From: Candidatus Omnitrophota bacterium
GTDB taxonomy: Bacteria > Omnitrophota > Gorgyraeia > Duberdicusellales > 4484-171
Direction: 5' to 3'
NCBI GenBank assembly: GCA_014728785.1
Contig: WJKZ01000117.1
Coordinates: 1 to 11,454, forward strand
DNA length: 11,454 nt
Every line of letters starts with the position of its first letter. The first letter of the stretch is position 1. The position numbers and the translations under genes are program-made. Below, piece by piece: positions 1 to 6,562 of the stretch. The notes under the pieces are model-generated. The model had not been told where the DNA came from, did no database searches, and saw nothing but the letters and a program-made list of their open reading frames with translations.

Positions 1-1
1 A

Positions 2-43
2 GTTGTTGTTTTCAGGCGGCCGGATGTGGCAGAATATAAGTAG
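2..43 (+). CDS. Possible C-terminal tail of an upstream gene (partial)
   Basis: The first bases are open in the second reading frame and would encode a 13-residue tail (VVVFRRPDVAEYK) ending at TAG 41-43, eight bases before the methyltransferase start. Tight packing throughout the window makes an upstream operon member likely, and this frame gives the most protein-like tail. The other two + frames also stop within this stretch, at 37-39 and 45-47, so the frame is not certain. The fragment is far too short to assign a function. Confidence 0.3.
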   Translation, partial: VVVFRRPDVAEYK

Positions 44-51
44 ATAGACCT

Positions 52-771
52 ATGGCAGAAGGATGCGATTTTAATTATTTGGAGCAGTTTTATGAGTTTT
101 CTAATTCCCGGTACAAAGACAGGGATTTTTCCCGGAGACGTTTAGATTTTTTAGAAAAAAAAATCTCTTCATATATACAAAAGAAGAACCCGTCAATCCT
201 TGATATCGGTGTGGGTAGCGGCTATTTGTTGGATAAACTTTCTGACCGTTATCCTGAAGGCCGCATATGGGGATTGGATTTAGCCTGGGGAGCTCTTAAA
301 CATATAATTGTAAATTTAAGAAGAAAAAACATTTTTTGTGTACAGGCAAGTTCCGGTTTTTTACCTTTCCGGGATGGATATTTCGACGCAATTACTGCGT
401 CTCAGGTTTTAGAGCATCTCGATTCAGACCGGCTTGATTTAACTTTAGGAGAAGCAAGAAGAGTTCTGATTCGGGGAGGTTATTTATTCGTAACCTCTCC
501 TTATAGCGAGGATTTAACCGCCAGGCAGATTAAATGCCCTTACTGCGCAAAATTATTTCATCCTTATGGCCACCTGCAGAGTTTTGATGAGGAAAGCTGG
601 AAAAATTTAGCCGGCCGCCATGGGTTTGAATTGGTAAAGGTGAAAAAAATATTTACTATAGATTTTCCTCTGGGAAAGTTACGGCATTTAAAACCTTTGC
701 TGTTGTTCGGGGGGCGCTTGTTGTCTCTAAAACCCCTGATTAAAATATTTGTCGTTATGGTCAAAAATTGA
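52..771 (+). CDS. Class I SAM-dependent methyltransferase
   Basis: The 239-residue product is a stand-alone Rossmann-fold methyltransferase of the Methyltransf_11 type, probably cytosolic. Motif I is ILDIGVGSG at residues 49-57, followed by the acidic end of strand 2 (GLDL, about 74-77), an LPFRDGYFD segment near 104-112 leading into SQVLEHL, and the post-motif GGYLFVTSP near 142-150. A CPYC pair at residues 162-165 followed by a PYGH segment (171-174) resembles the small cysteine-containing insertion found in many methyltransferases of polysaccharide and natural-product clusters; it could bind zinc. The C-terminal 40 residues are basic and hydrophobic and may touch the membrane. The substrate cannot be read from the sequence; O-, N- or C-methylation are all possible. 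The next gene starts only four bases after the stop, so the two are almost certainly co-transcribed. No strong Shine-Dalgarno precedes this ATG. Confidence 0.9.
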   Translation: MAEGCDFNYLEQFYEFSNSRYKDRDFSRRRLDFLEKKISSYIQKKNPSILDIGVGSGYLLDKLSDRYPEGRIWGLDLAWGALKHIIVNLRRKNIFCVQASSGFLPFRDGYFDAITASQVLEHLDSDRLDLTLGEARRVLIRGGYLFVTSPYSEDLTARQIKCPYCAKLFHPYGHLQSFDEESWKNLAGRHGFELVKVKKIFTIDFPLGKLRHLKPLLLFGGRLLSLKPLIKIFVVMVKN

Positions 772-775
772 TTCC

Positions 776-1948
776 ATGAAATTTTCTATAGGCTACAACT
801 GGCAGTATGATTTAATAGAAGGTCTTACTCCGGATAACATCGAAGAATTTTACGGCAAACTCGATAGTGATACCGTCGGAGGAGGCAGACCTGCGGTAGC
901 CTGCAGCCACATCGCAAAAAGCGAAGCCGCTTCTCACATAAAAGGAATTCATAATAAAGGTTTCGAATTCAATTACCTTTTGAATTCGATGTGTCTCTAT
1001 GAAGGTAATTTTTCAAAAGACGCCCGTCTCAGAAGCCTTCTTGAGTGGCTTAAAAGCTCTTGTGTGGAGTCTCTTACGGTTGCTCTGCCTTCTCTTGCAA
1101 AGTTCATAAAAAGTAATTATCCTGGGTTTAAAATTTGTGTTTCTACTCTTGCCGGAGTGAATTCTCCTCAAAAAGCCAGGTTCTGGGAAGGCTTGGGGGC
1201 CGAAAAAATCACCCTTGCTAAGTTCAGAGTTAACCGTGATTTTGGTTTAATCCGCAAAATCCGTAAAGCCGTTAAATGCCGGCTTCAGCTTATAGCCAAT
1301 GACGGCTGTCTGTATGACTGCCCTTTTTCTTTAAATCACGGTCTCTTTTGTTCTCATGCTTCTCAAGAGTCTCACCCCTCAGGAGGCTTTGTCGCCGATT
1401 TTTACAGCCTGATGTGTACTTATCTTAAAGTTTCAAAACCCCTAAATTTAATCCGGGCCGATTGGATAAGGCCGGAAGATACCCTCCATTACAGAGATTT
1501 AGGCATAGACTCTGTTAAATTGGTGGATAGAGGCATGGCTACGGCATTCTTAAGGAGGGTTATAGAAGCTTACATCCACCGGGAGTATAAAGGCAATCTG
1601 ATAGACCTGTTCCCGCATCCTTCGAAGAACATTAATTTTATTAAACCGGAATTGAAGTATATTTTTAAATTTTTTCTTCGCCCCGGCATGGCGAATATTT
1701 TCCGCCTGAAAAGGATTAGCTCGATACTATCCCGGAATTTACTGTATGTGGACAATCCGGCTCTTGATGGTTTTTTGCTTTCTTTGCAGGACAAGAAGTG
1801 TGATGCTGTAAGGTGTGAAGACTGCGGTTTTTGCGAAGAAACAGCAAAAAGAGCAATAAGAGCGGTAAATGGAAAAGATAATTATTTAAGAGAGATTGAA
1901 GAGGTTATTGAAGATTTTAAAAGCGGAAAGTTATTTACCTATCTCTGA
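776..1948 (+). CDS. U32-like TIM-barrel protein with C-terminal Cys4 motif (paralogue A)
   Basis: The product is 390 residues. An in-frame TTG at 749 would overlap the preceding gene, but ATG 776 is preferred because it gives MKFSIGYNW, matching the MEFSIPFCW start of the next gene. The protein resembles the peptidase-U32/COG0826 superfamily: a barrel-like segment (SLTVALPSLAKFIKSNYP, about 99-116), then a cysteine cluster (C178-x3-C182-x9-C192), then DWIRPED (229-235) and a KLVDRG segment (about 248-253) where U32 proteins carry their LKI-GR motif. A second motif, C342-x4-C347-x2-C350-x2-C353, lies near the end and looks like an Fe-S ligand set. Studied U32 proteins (UbiU/V, TrhP, RlhA) are Fe-S proteins of oxygen-independent hydroxylation rather than proven proteases, so a redox or hydroxylase role is inferred. 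It is clearly homologous to the neighbour two bases downstream, and the pair may form a heterodimer. Confidence 0.75.
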   Translation: MKFSIGYNWQYDLIEGLTPDNIEEFYGKLDSDTVGGGRPAVACSHIAKSEAASHIKGIHNKGFEFNYLLNSMCLYEGNFSKDARLRSLLEWLKSSCVESLTVALPSLAKFIKSNYPGFKICVSTLAGVNSPQKARFWEGLGAEKITLAKFRVNRDFGLIRKIRKAVKCRLQLIANDGCLYDCPFSLNHGLFCSHASQESHPSGGFVADFYSLMCTYLKVSKPLNLIRADWIRPEDTLHYRDLGIDSVKLVDRGMATAFLRRVIEAYIHREYKGNLIDLFPHPSKNINFIKPELKYIFKFFLRPGMANIFRLKRISSILSRNLLYVDNPALDGFLLSLQDKKCDAVRCEDCGFCEETAKRAIRAVNGKDNYLREIEEVIEDFKSGKLFTYL

Positions 1949-1950
1949 TT

Positions 1951-3054
1951 ATGGAGTTTTCCATTCCTTTTTGCTGGTATAAGGTCAAAGAAGTAAGGAA
2001 GATTCTTGATTCCCGCATAGAAAAAGGGGAGCATTTTGAGATATACTTTAATTATCCTTCAGGCTTCTCAGGAAAAAATTTTAGCGAAAGCAACCTTTTT
2101 GCCGGCTTTGAAGAGATTAGAGATAGTGTATCCCAATACAAAAGAGAGGCTTTGAGGTTCAGCTGTCTTCTGGATTCTGTCTGTCTGGGTAATAAAGAAT
2201 TCAGCCGGAGAGGCCAGAAGCAAATGAGAGATATATTTAAGCAACTGGCGAGGGCAGGTATAGATTCTATCACCCTTTCAAATATTTATCTGGCTATATG
2301 GCTTAAGAAGAATTATCCTCATTTTTCTCTGACAGTTTCGTCTAAAGCCTGTCTTGATTCTTTAGAGAAGATAAAATACTGGCAGGAATTGGGTGCGGAT
2401 AGTGTGATTTTACCTCCGGTTTATTTTAACAAAAATCTGAAAACCATCGCCGGATTCAGTAAAAATCTTAATATAGATATAGGTTTGGTTGCCAATAACG
2501 GCTGTCTCCGGCATTGCCCGCTTTACCTTAATTGTTCTTTGGCCGAAGGGGGTGAATTTTGGGGCTGCCACATAAACTCATCTTTTTTCCGCCGCTCGCT
2601 CCTTGCCTTATGCCCTCTGCTTCGTCTAAAAGATTCTAAAGACTTTATAAAAACCGACTGGATAAGGCCGGAGGACCTGGATTCGTATGAAGAGGCCGGA
2701 GTAAGAAAAATAAGATTAGCCGGAGACGATTTATCTCCCGGCAGCCCTCAGGATATAGTAAAAGCCTATATAGAAAAAAGTTATGAAGGCAATCTTCTGG
2801 ATTTATTGTATTACCCCTCACTTTTCAAGAGCGGGAAGTTTTTGAGACAGCTGAGCGGCTTTTTTTTACCCTTCGAATTCGAACAGATTAAAGATTCCTT
2901 TCTGAAGAAAGAAGTTTTTCTCGATAATAAAGAGCTTAATACCTTTTTAAAGGATTTGCCCGCTGATTGCACTCCGCTGCTATGTAACGATTGTCTTTAT
3001 TGTGATAAAATAGCTGCTTCGGCTTTTAAAGTTTATGAGAAGCCTTGCCGCTAA
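1951..3054 (+). CDS. U32-like TIM-barrel protein with C-terminal Cys4 motif (paralogue B)
   Basis: This 367-residue protein is a diverged tandem paralogue of the preceding gene, starting two bases after its stop. The two share a similar N-terminus, the central ANNGC-x3-C region (C185, C189, with C195 and C206 following), an identical DWIRPED motif (236-242), and a Y-E-GNLLDLL segment (about 278-286; YKGNLIDLF in paralogue A). They also share the C-terminal spacing C340-x4-C345-x2-C348-x2-C351. Conservation of both cysteine sets argues for metal or Fe-S binding in each subunit. The region corresponding to the U32 LKI-GR motif reads RLAGDD (255-260), so a usually conserved arginine is replaced here, hinting that the two subunits are not equivalent. 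No signal peptide is seen, so it is probably cytosolic. The reaction is unknown; oxygen-independent hydroxylation is inferred only from the superfamily. No recognisable Shine-Dalgarno precedes the start, consistent with translational coupling. Confidence 0.75.
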   Translation: MEFSIPFCWYKVKEVRKILDSRIEKGEHFEIYFNYPSGFSGKNFSESNLFAGFEEIRDSVSQYKREALRFSCLLDSVCLGNKEFSRRGQKQMRDIFKQLARAGIDSITLSNIYLAIWLKKNYPHFSLTVSSKACLDSLEKIKYWQELGADSVILPPVYFNKNLKTIAGFSKNLNIDIGLVANNGCLRHCPLYLNCSLAEGGEFWGCHINSSFFRRSLLALCPLLRLKDSKDFIKTDWIRPEDLDSYEEAGVRKIRLAGDDLSPGSPQDIVKAYIEKSYEGNLLDLLYYPSLFKSGKFLRQLSGFFLPFEFEQIKDSFLKKEVFLDNKELNTFLKDLPADCTPLLCNDCLYCDKIAASAFKVYEKPCR

Positions 3055-3107
3055 TCTGTTTTAACGGCTTTTTTAGGCTTACGGCAGAGTTACCCAGAGT
3101 TTTAGGT

Positions 3108-4100
3108 ATGAAAATCTATAGAGCAGACAGAAAAAAATATAAGGATTCGAAAAGAGAGGTCAGGTATTTACTGGCCGGCTGTAATTTTTCTCCGTACAGG
3201 TTTAACGATTATATAACGCCGGCTGAATATGCAAATTATCTGCTTTTAAAAAAGATTGAACCCGCCCTGAATGAGGGAGGGGTATTCTTTGGGGTTGAAA
3301 AAGATAAAATAAAGGCTGTGGCAAGCGTTGTCCCTCTGGCCTGGGATACTTCCTACTTCGGCATTTCTATGGCTGAAATAAATGTTTTCTTTCTGAAGTC
3401 AGCCCCGGCTGATTCTTTGGAAAAAAAAACGAAATTGCTAAAAAATGTTTTGAGGTATCTAAAGTCAGAGAAGGTAAAAAATGTAATTGTCCGTCTGGAC
3501 ATAGCGGATATTAGTTCTCTGCGTTCTTTTATGGAGGAGGGGTTTGAATTTATGGTAGCCGAAGGCGTTAACATAGTTACAGCCGACAAAGGCTTTCATC
3601 CTAAAGTTATAAACTACAGGGATTTTTCCCTTAAAGAAGCAAGGGAGGAATTCATACCCAGGGTTCTGGACATAGGCAAAAGTATACTGAATTTTTCAAA
3701 AACCAGGTATCATTTTGATTCTGCTCTTCCTCAGACAAAGGTCCACCGGTATTACTTTCACAATATCCGTAACAGTTTGTTGGGGGAGTACGGGGATGAA
3801 GCACTGGTAGGCATACTGGGAGGCAAGATAGCCGGTTTTTGTTCTTTAAGGCGGGATGAAGAGTTCAAAAAAACCGCTAAAAAAGAAAAGATTGACCCGA
3901 TACTTTTTGCCGTTTCCCCTGCTGCTCCCGAAGGATTCTCGCGTTTTTTTATGTACCAGATACGGGAGTATATTCTTAAAAAATCCGATATTATATATGC
4001 AAGAGTTTATATGCACAACAAGGGCATGTTAAGCCTGCTTAAATATTTTGACGGTTATCCTTTTTGCCAGCATTTGATTTGTCTGCGCAAAAACTTATGA
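3108..4100 (+). CDS. WecD-like GNAT acyltransferase
   Basis: The start chosen is ATG 3108, giving 330 residues; an in-frame TTG at 3045 would add 21 residues of no obvious family character and overlap the previous stop. From about residue 75 the protein follows the layout I recall for dTDP-fucosamine acetyltransferase (WecD/RffC). It has a PLAWDTSYFGI element (76-86, equivalent to the W-x3-FFG segment of WecD) and a GFEFMVAEGV-type strand (145-154). These are followed by an FSKTRYHFD region (196-204), GFCSLRR (243-249) and a C-terminal YMHNKGMLSLLKYF segment (301-314) that matches the GNAT N-x3-L-x3-Y end. The usual acetyl-CoA loop (R/Q-x2-G-x-G/A) is degenerate here, reading PEGFSR near 274-279. 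The family transfers acetyl or other acyl groups from CoA to amines, often of nucleotide-activated amino sugars. The first 70 residues are an extension of unknown role. Substrate and activity are inferred. Confidence 0.72.
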   Translation: MKIYRADRKKYKDSKREVRYLLAGCNFSPYRFNDYITPAEYANYLLLKKIEPALNEGGVFFGVEKDKIKAVASVVPLAWDTSYFGISMAEINVFFLKSAPADSLEKKTKLLKNVLRYLKSEKVKNVIVRLDIADISSLRSFMEEGFEFMVAEGVNIVTADKGFHPKVINYRDFSLKEAREEFIPRVLDIGKSILNFSKTRYHFDSALPQTKVHRYYFHNIRNSLLGEYGDEALVGILGGKIAGFCSLRRDEEFKKTAKKEKIDPILFAVSPAAPEGFSRFFMYQIREYILKKSDIIYARVYMHNKGMLSLLKYFDGYPFCQHLICLRKNL

Positions 4101-4113
4101 CGAGACATTAAAA

Positions 4114-5169
4114 ATGTATGAAAAAAAGAACGGTATTTTAAAGCCTCCGCCTTCTCTTGAAAGGTATATGTTTAAGGAGAAAGCCGGGAGCAGAACAGAA
4201 GATATTATAAGGTCTTTCGATCTTGAACTTAGCAGGAGGTGTAACCAGCGTTGCATTTATTGTTTTGCCGATGCCGGGGAAGCTCCGGAAGGCGAGTTAA
4301 CGCTTGATGAGTTAAAAAAAGTAGTTCTTCAGGCAAAAGGGGCAGGAGCGCATCAGGCTGTTATAGTAGGCGGAGGGGAGCCCCTGCTTTACGAAGGTTT
4401 AAAGGAGTTGATTGAATTTATAAAAAATGAACAGTTAGCCATAACTCTTCTGACTAACGGTGTCCTCCTTGATGACAGCTGGCTGGATTATTTTCTGGGT
4501 TTAGATATCAATCTTTGCGTAAAACTCAACGCATTTAAGGATACCGGTATACATGATTATCTCACTTCTAACAGCGGCTCCTGTAAAATTGTGAAAGCCG
4601 CTGTTGAGAGAGCATTGAAAAAAGGATATACTAAAACAGGGAAACCTTACCTGATTCTTGAAAGCATAATCTGCGGTTTGAACTACGCTGAGATCCCTTA
4701 TCTTTGGAGGTGGGCGCGGGATAACGAAATATTACCTTTTATGGAGGTGGTTACTCCTCAGGGCAGGGCCAGGAATAATAAAGAGCTGAGCTTAAGCAAG
4801 GACAAAATAAAGGATATGTTTTTTAAGCTGAAGAGAATCGATGAGGAGTTATATGGCTATACCTGGATACCTTACCCCCCGATAGCTGCTTTTCCCTGCA
4901 GGCGCAACGATTACAGCTGCTATGTAACCTCAACCGGCGAGGTTTATCCCTGCGCCGGGTTAAACCTTAGCGTTGGGAATATCAGGAATAGACCTTTAAA
5001 AAGCATATTAAAGAGCTCCCCGCTGATAAAGAAGATGAGAAACATAAAAACATACCTGGAAGGAAAATGCAGTACTTGCGAGCACAATAATGTTTGTTAC
5101 GGATGCCGGGGAAAGGCCTTCTCTGAGACAGGAAATCCTTTTGCCCAGGACCCTGTGTGTTGGAGGTAG
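4114..5169 (+). CDS. Radical SAM enzyme with C-terminal SPASM domain
   Basis: The 351-residue protein has the radical-SAM cluster motif C43-x3-C47-x2-C50, followed by GGGEP (86-90), the usual SAM-contacting loop. The C-terminus is a SPASM domain: a cysteine before STGEVYPC (C-x-G-x4-C pattern, about residues 270-282), then C319-x2-C322-x5-C328-x2-C331 and a last cysteine at C349, two residues from the end. This is the near-classical ligand set for two auxiliary [4Fe-4S] clusters. Family members mature ribosomally made peptides, but also act on small molecules, carbohydrates and heme-type cofactors. No short precursor-peptide gene lies next to it, so a small-molecule or sugar substrate is more likely; that is inference. 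The gene starts 13 bases after the acyltransferase and ends three bases before the ligase gene, so it probably works in the same pathway step group. Confidence 0.93.
   Translation: MYEKKNGILKPPPSLERYMFKEKAGSRTEDIIRSFDLELSRRCNQRCIYCFADAGEAPEGELTLDELKKVVLQAKGAGAHQAVIVGGGEPLLYEGLKELIEFIKNEQLAITLLTNGVLLDDSWLDYFLGLDINLCVKLNAFKDTGIHDYLTSNSGSCKIVKAAVERALKKGYTKTGKPYLILESIICGLNYAEIPYLWRWARDNEILPFMEVVTPQGRARNNKELSLSKDKIKDMFFKLKRIDEELYGYTWIPYPPIAAFPCRRNDYSCYVTSTGEVYPCAGLNLSVGNIRNRPLKSILKSSPLIKKMRNIKTYLEGKCSTCEHNNVCYGCRGKAFSETGNPFAQDPVCWR
5162..5166 (+). promoter_or_regulatory. Shine-Dalgarno site for the CapK-like ligase gene
   Basis: GGAGG lies six bases before ATG 5173, inside the last codons of the preceding radical SAM gene. 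It is the strongest ribosome-binding site in the window and fixes this start. Most other starts here lack one. Confidence 0.8.
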
Positions 5170-5172
5170 CGT

Positions 5173-6528
5173 ATGAGTAAAATTTTCGGCGCAGGAAGAT
5201 ATGACAAAAAATTTGACTACCGCACGAAAAAAGAGATAAAAAAGAGGCAGTTTGTAAAGATAAAACAGGCTCTTAATCACGCTTATAAAAATTCAAAATT
5301 TTACCGCAATTTGTACAGGAAAAATTCAATTACTCCAAAAGACATAAAGAATTTAGAGGATTTTAAAAATATTCCTGTGGTCAGCCGCCGGGACCTTTAT
5401 GATTACAACTGGGAAATACCCGCCGTTTCAAAGAATAAGTGGATAGATATATCGGTTACCTCCGGTACTACCAGAAAGCCCACTTTTATTCCTTATACAC
5501 GAGGAGATTTAAGCCGGATGGCTAAGATTACCTCTATTTTGCATAATATCGCCGGAATCAAAAGAGGAGACATCGTGCAGATTACCTATCCTCTGGGCAC
5601 AGGAATGTGGGTGGCCGGTTTTCATAATTGGCTGGGTCTTTATAATAATAATATCTGCAGTTTGCGTTTTGGGCCCGGATTTACCGAGAGTCAGCTTAAT
5701 AACGCTCTTACATTGGGAAGTAGTGTCTTTTTGGGCTCGCCTTCTTTTATGGCCAGGCTAAAAGCATTTGCCGACAGCAGGAGGGAGTTCAGAAATTTTA
5801 AGCCCCGGCTTATATGCGTCTGCGGCCAGAATATCGTAAATTCAGATTTTACCTGCAACAAGCTGGGCAGGCAACTAAAAAAATTATGGAGAGGTACCGT
5901 TATCAAACCGGTCTATGGGGCCAGCGAGGGTCCTATCTGCGGGACTGTTTGCGATAAAGGAGTCGGCTATCATATACCGGGAGAGTTTTTTTATCTGGAG
6001 ATTCTCGATAAAGATAACCGCAATTTAGAGGAAGGGAAAAAGGGGAGGCTGGTTATAACTTCCCTGGGGACGGAGGCTTTTCCTTTAATACGTTACGCTA
6101 TCGGAGATATTTCTTTTCTCATGAAAGGCAGGTGTTCCTGCGGCTGGAGTTCGGCCCGTATGGGGCCTATAAGTACAAGGATAGATGAGCTCCTTAAGTT
6201 CAAGGGTCTGCTAATCAATCCGTACGAAATAAGCGAGACGGTATCGGGCCTTGAAGGCATAAATAATTACTACCTTCAGGCTTTTAATGATACGGATTTG
6301 ATGGATAAGTTGAGAATAATAATCGCCGTGGAGGATAAAAAAAGCAAAAACGAAAAAGAAAGGGTCGGTTCTCTGGTGAGAAAAACCATTAAATCGAAAT
6401 TCAGGATAAACACAGAAATTTTGATAGAGTCCCGGGAGGCGGTAAATAAAAAGATTTTTTTTACGGAAAAAGGCGAAAGCAGGCGCAAACCCGTGCGTTT
6501 CTTTGATATCCGTAAAAAAAGGCGGTAA
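5173..6528 (+). CDS. AMP-forming acyl ligase, phenylacetate-CoA ligase/CapK family
   Basis: The 451-residue protein belongs to the ANL adenylate-forming superfamily, PaaK/CapK branch. Visible motifs are the phosphate-binding loop VTSGTTRKPT (95-104), the aromatic YGASEG motif (248-253), LIRYAIGD (305-312), a C-x-C-G turn (321-324), and the hinge-like RIDELLKFKG (336-345) followed by NPYEI. Each lies where PaaK has its equivalents. The C-terminus (RRKPVRFFDIR) resembles the end of PaaK, which carries the lysine used in adenylation. Such enzymes activate a carboxylic acid as an acyl-AMP and pass it to CoA or, in CapK-like relatives of surface-polysaccharide and antibiotic clusters, to an amine, hydroxyl or carrier. 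An aryl acid, fatty acid or sugar acid could be the substrate. No phosphopantetheine carrier protein is seen nearby. Its position next to the SPASM enzyme and WecD-like acyltransferase suggests that it supplies or couples an acyl group in the same pathway. Confidence 0.92.
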   Translation: MSKIFGAGRYDKKFDYRTKKEIKKRQFVKIKQALNHAYKNSKFYRNLYRKNSITPKDIKNLEDFKNIPVVSRRDLYDYNWEIPAVSKNKWIDISVTSGTTRKPTFIPYTRGDLSRMAKITSILHNIAGIKRGDIVQITYPLGTGMWVAGFHNWLGLYNNNICSLRFGPGFTESQLNNALTLGSSVFLGSPSFMARLKAFADSRREFRNFKPRLICVCGQNIVNSDFTCNKLGRQLKKLWRGTVIKPVYGASEGPICGTVCDKGVGYHIPGEFFYLEILDKDNRNLEEGKKGRLVITSLGTEAFPLIRYAIGDISFLMKGRCSCGWSSARMGPISTRIDELLKFKGLLINPYEISETVSGLEGINNYYLQAFNDTDLMDKLRIIIAVEDKKSKNEKERVGSLVRKTIKSKFRINTEILIESREAVNKKIFFTEKGESRRKPVRFFDIRKKRR

Positions 6529-6562
6529 GGAGATATTTTAAACACATACCTGATTTTAGATG
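6520..6562 (+). repeat. Imperfect direct repeat, left copy, ending at a start codon
   Basis: This copy reads AGGCGGTA, eight variable bases, TTTTAAACACATA (6536-6548), four bases (CCTG), then ATTTTAG joined to the ATG at 6560. The same order of blocks with slightly different spacers occurs at 8115-8154. The left edge overlaps the stop codon of the ligase gene. The two copies bracket the glycosyltransferase gene. It may be a duplicated leader or the seam of a cassette insertion. Confidence 0.7.

Noticed and set aside
963..989. Inverted repeat with 10-base arms and a 7-base loop around GAATTC
   Set aside because: It lies wholly inside the first U32-like coding region and encodes ordinary residues of the protein. 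It has no T-run and no position relative to a start or stop that suggests regulation.
3045..3107. TTG-initiated extension of the WecD-like gene, and the 53-base gap before ATG 3108 as a possible regulatory site
   Set aside because: The extra residues do not match the family and would overlap the upstream stop. The gap holds no clear hairpin or promoter; a TTTTAG just before the ATG resembles the later leaders only over six bases, which is too short to call.
4114..5169. RiPP cluster reading of the SPASM enzyme
   Set aside because: No small open frame with a leader-like sequence is present in any intergenic space of the window, and the neighbours are small-molecule and glycan enzymes, not transporters or leader peptidases. 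The U32 name 'peptidase' is historical and does not support peptide processing.
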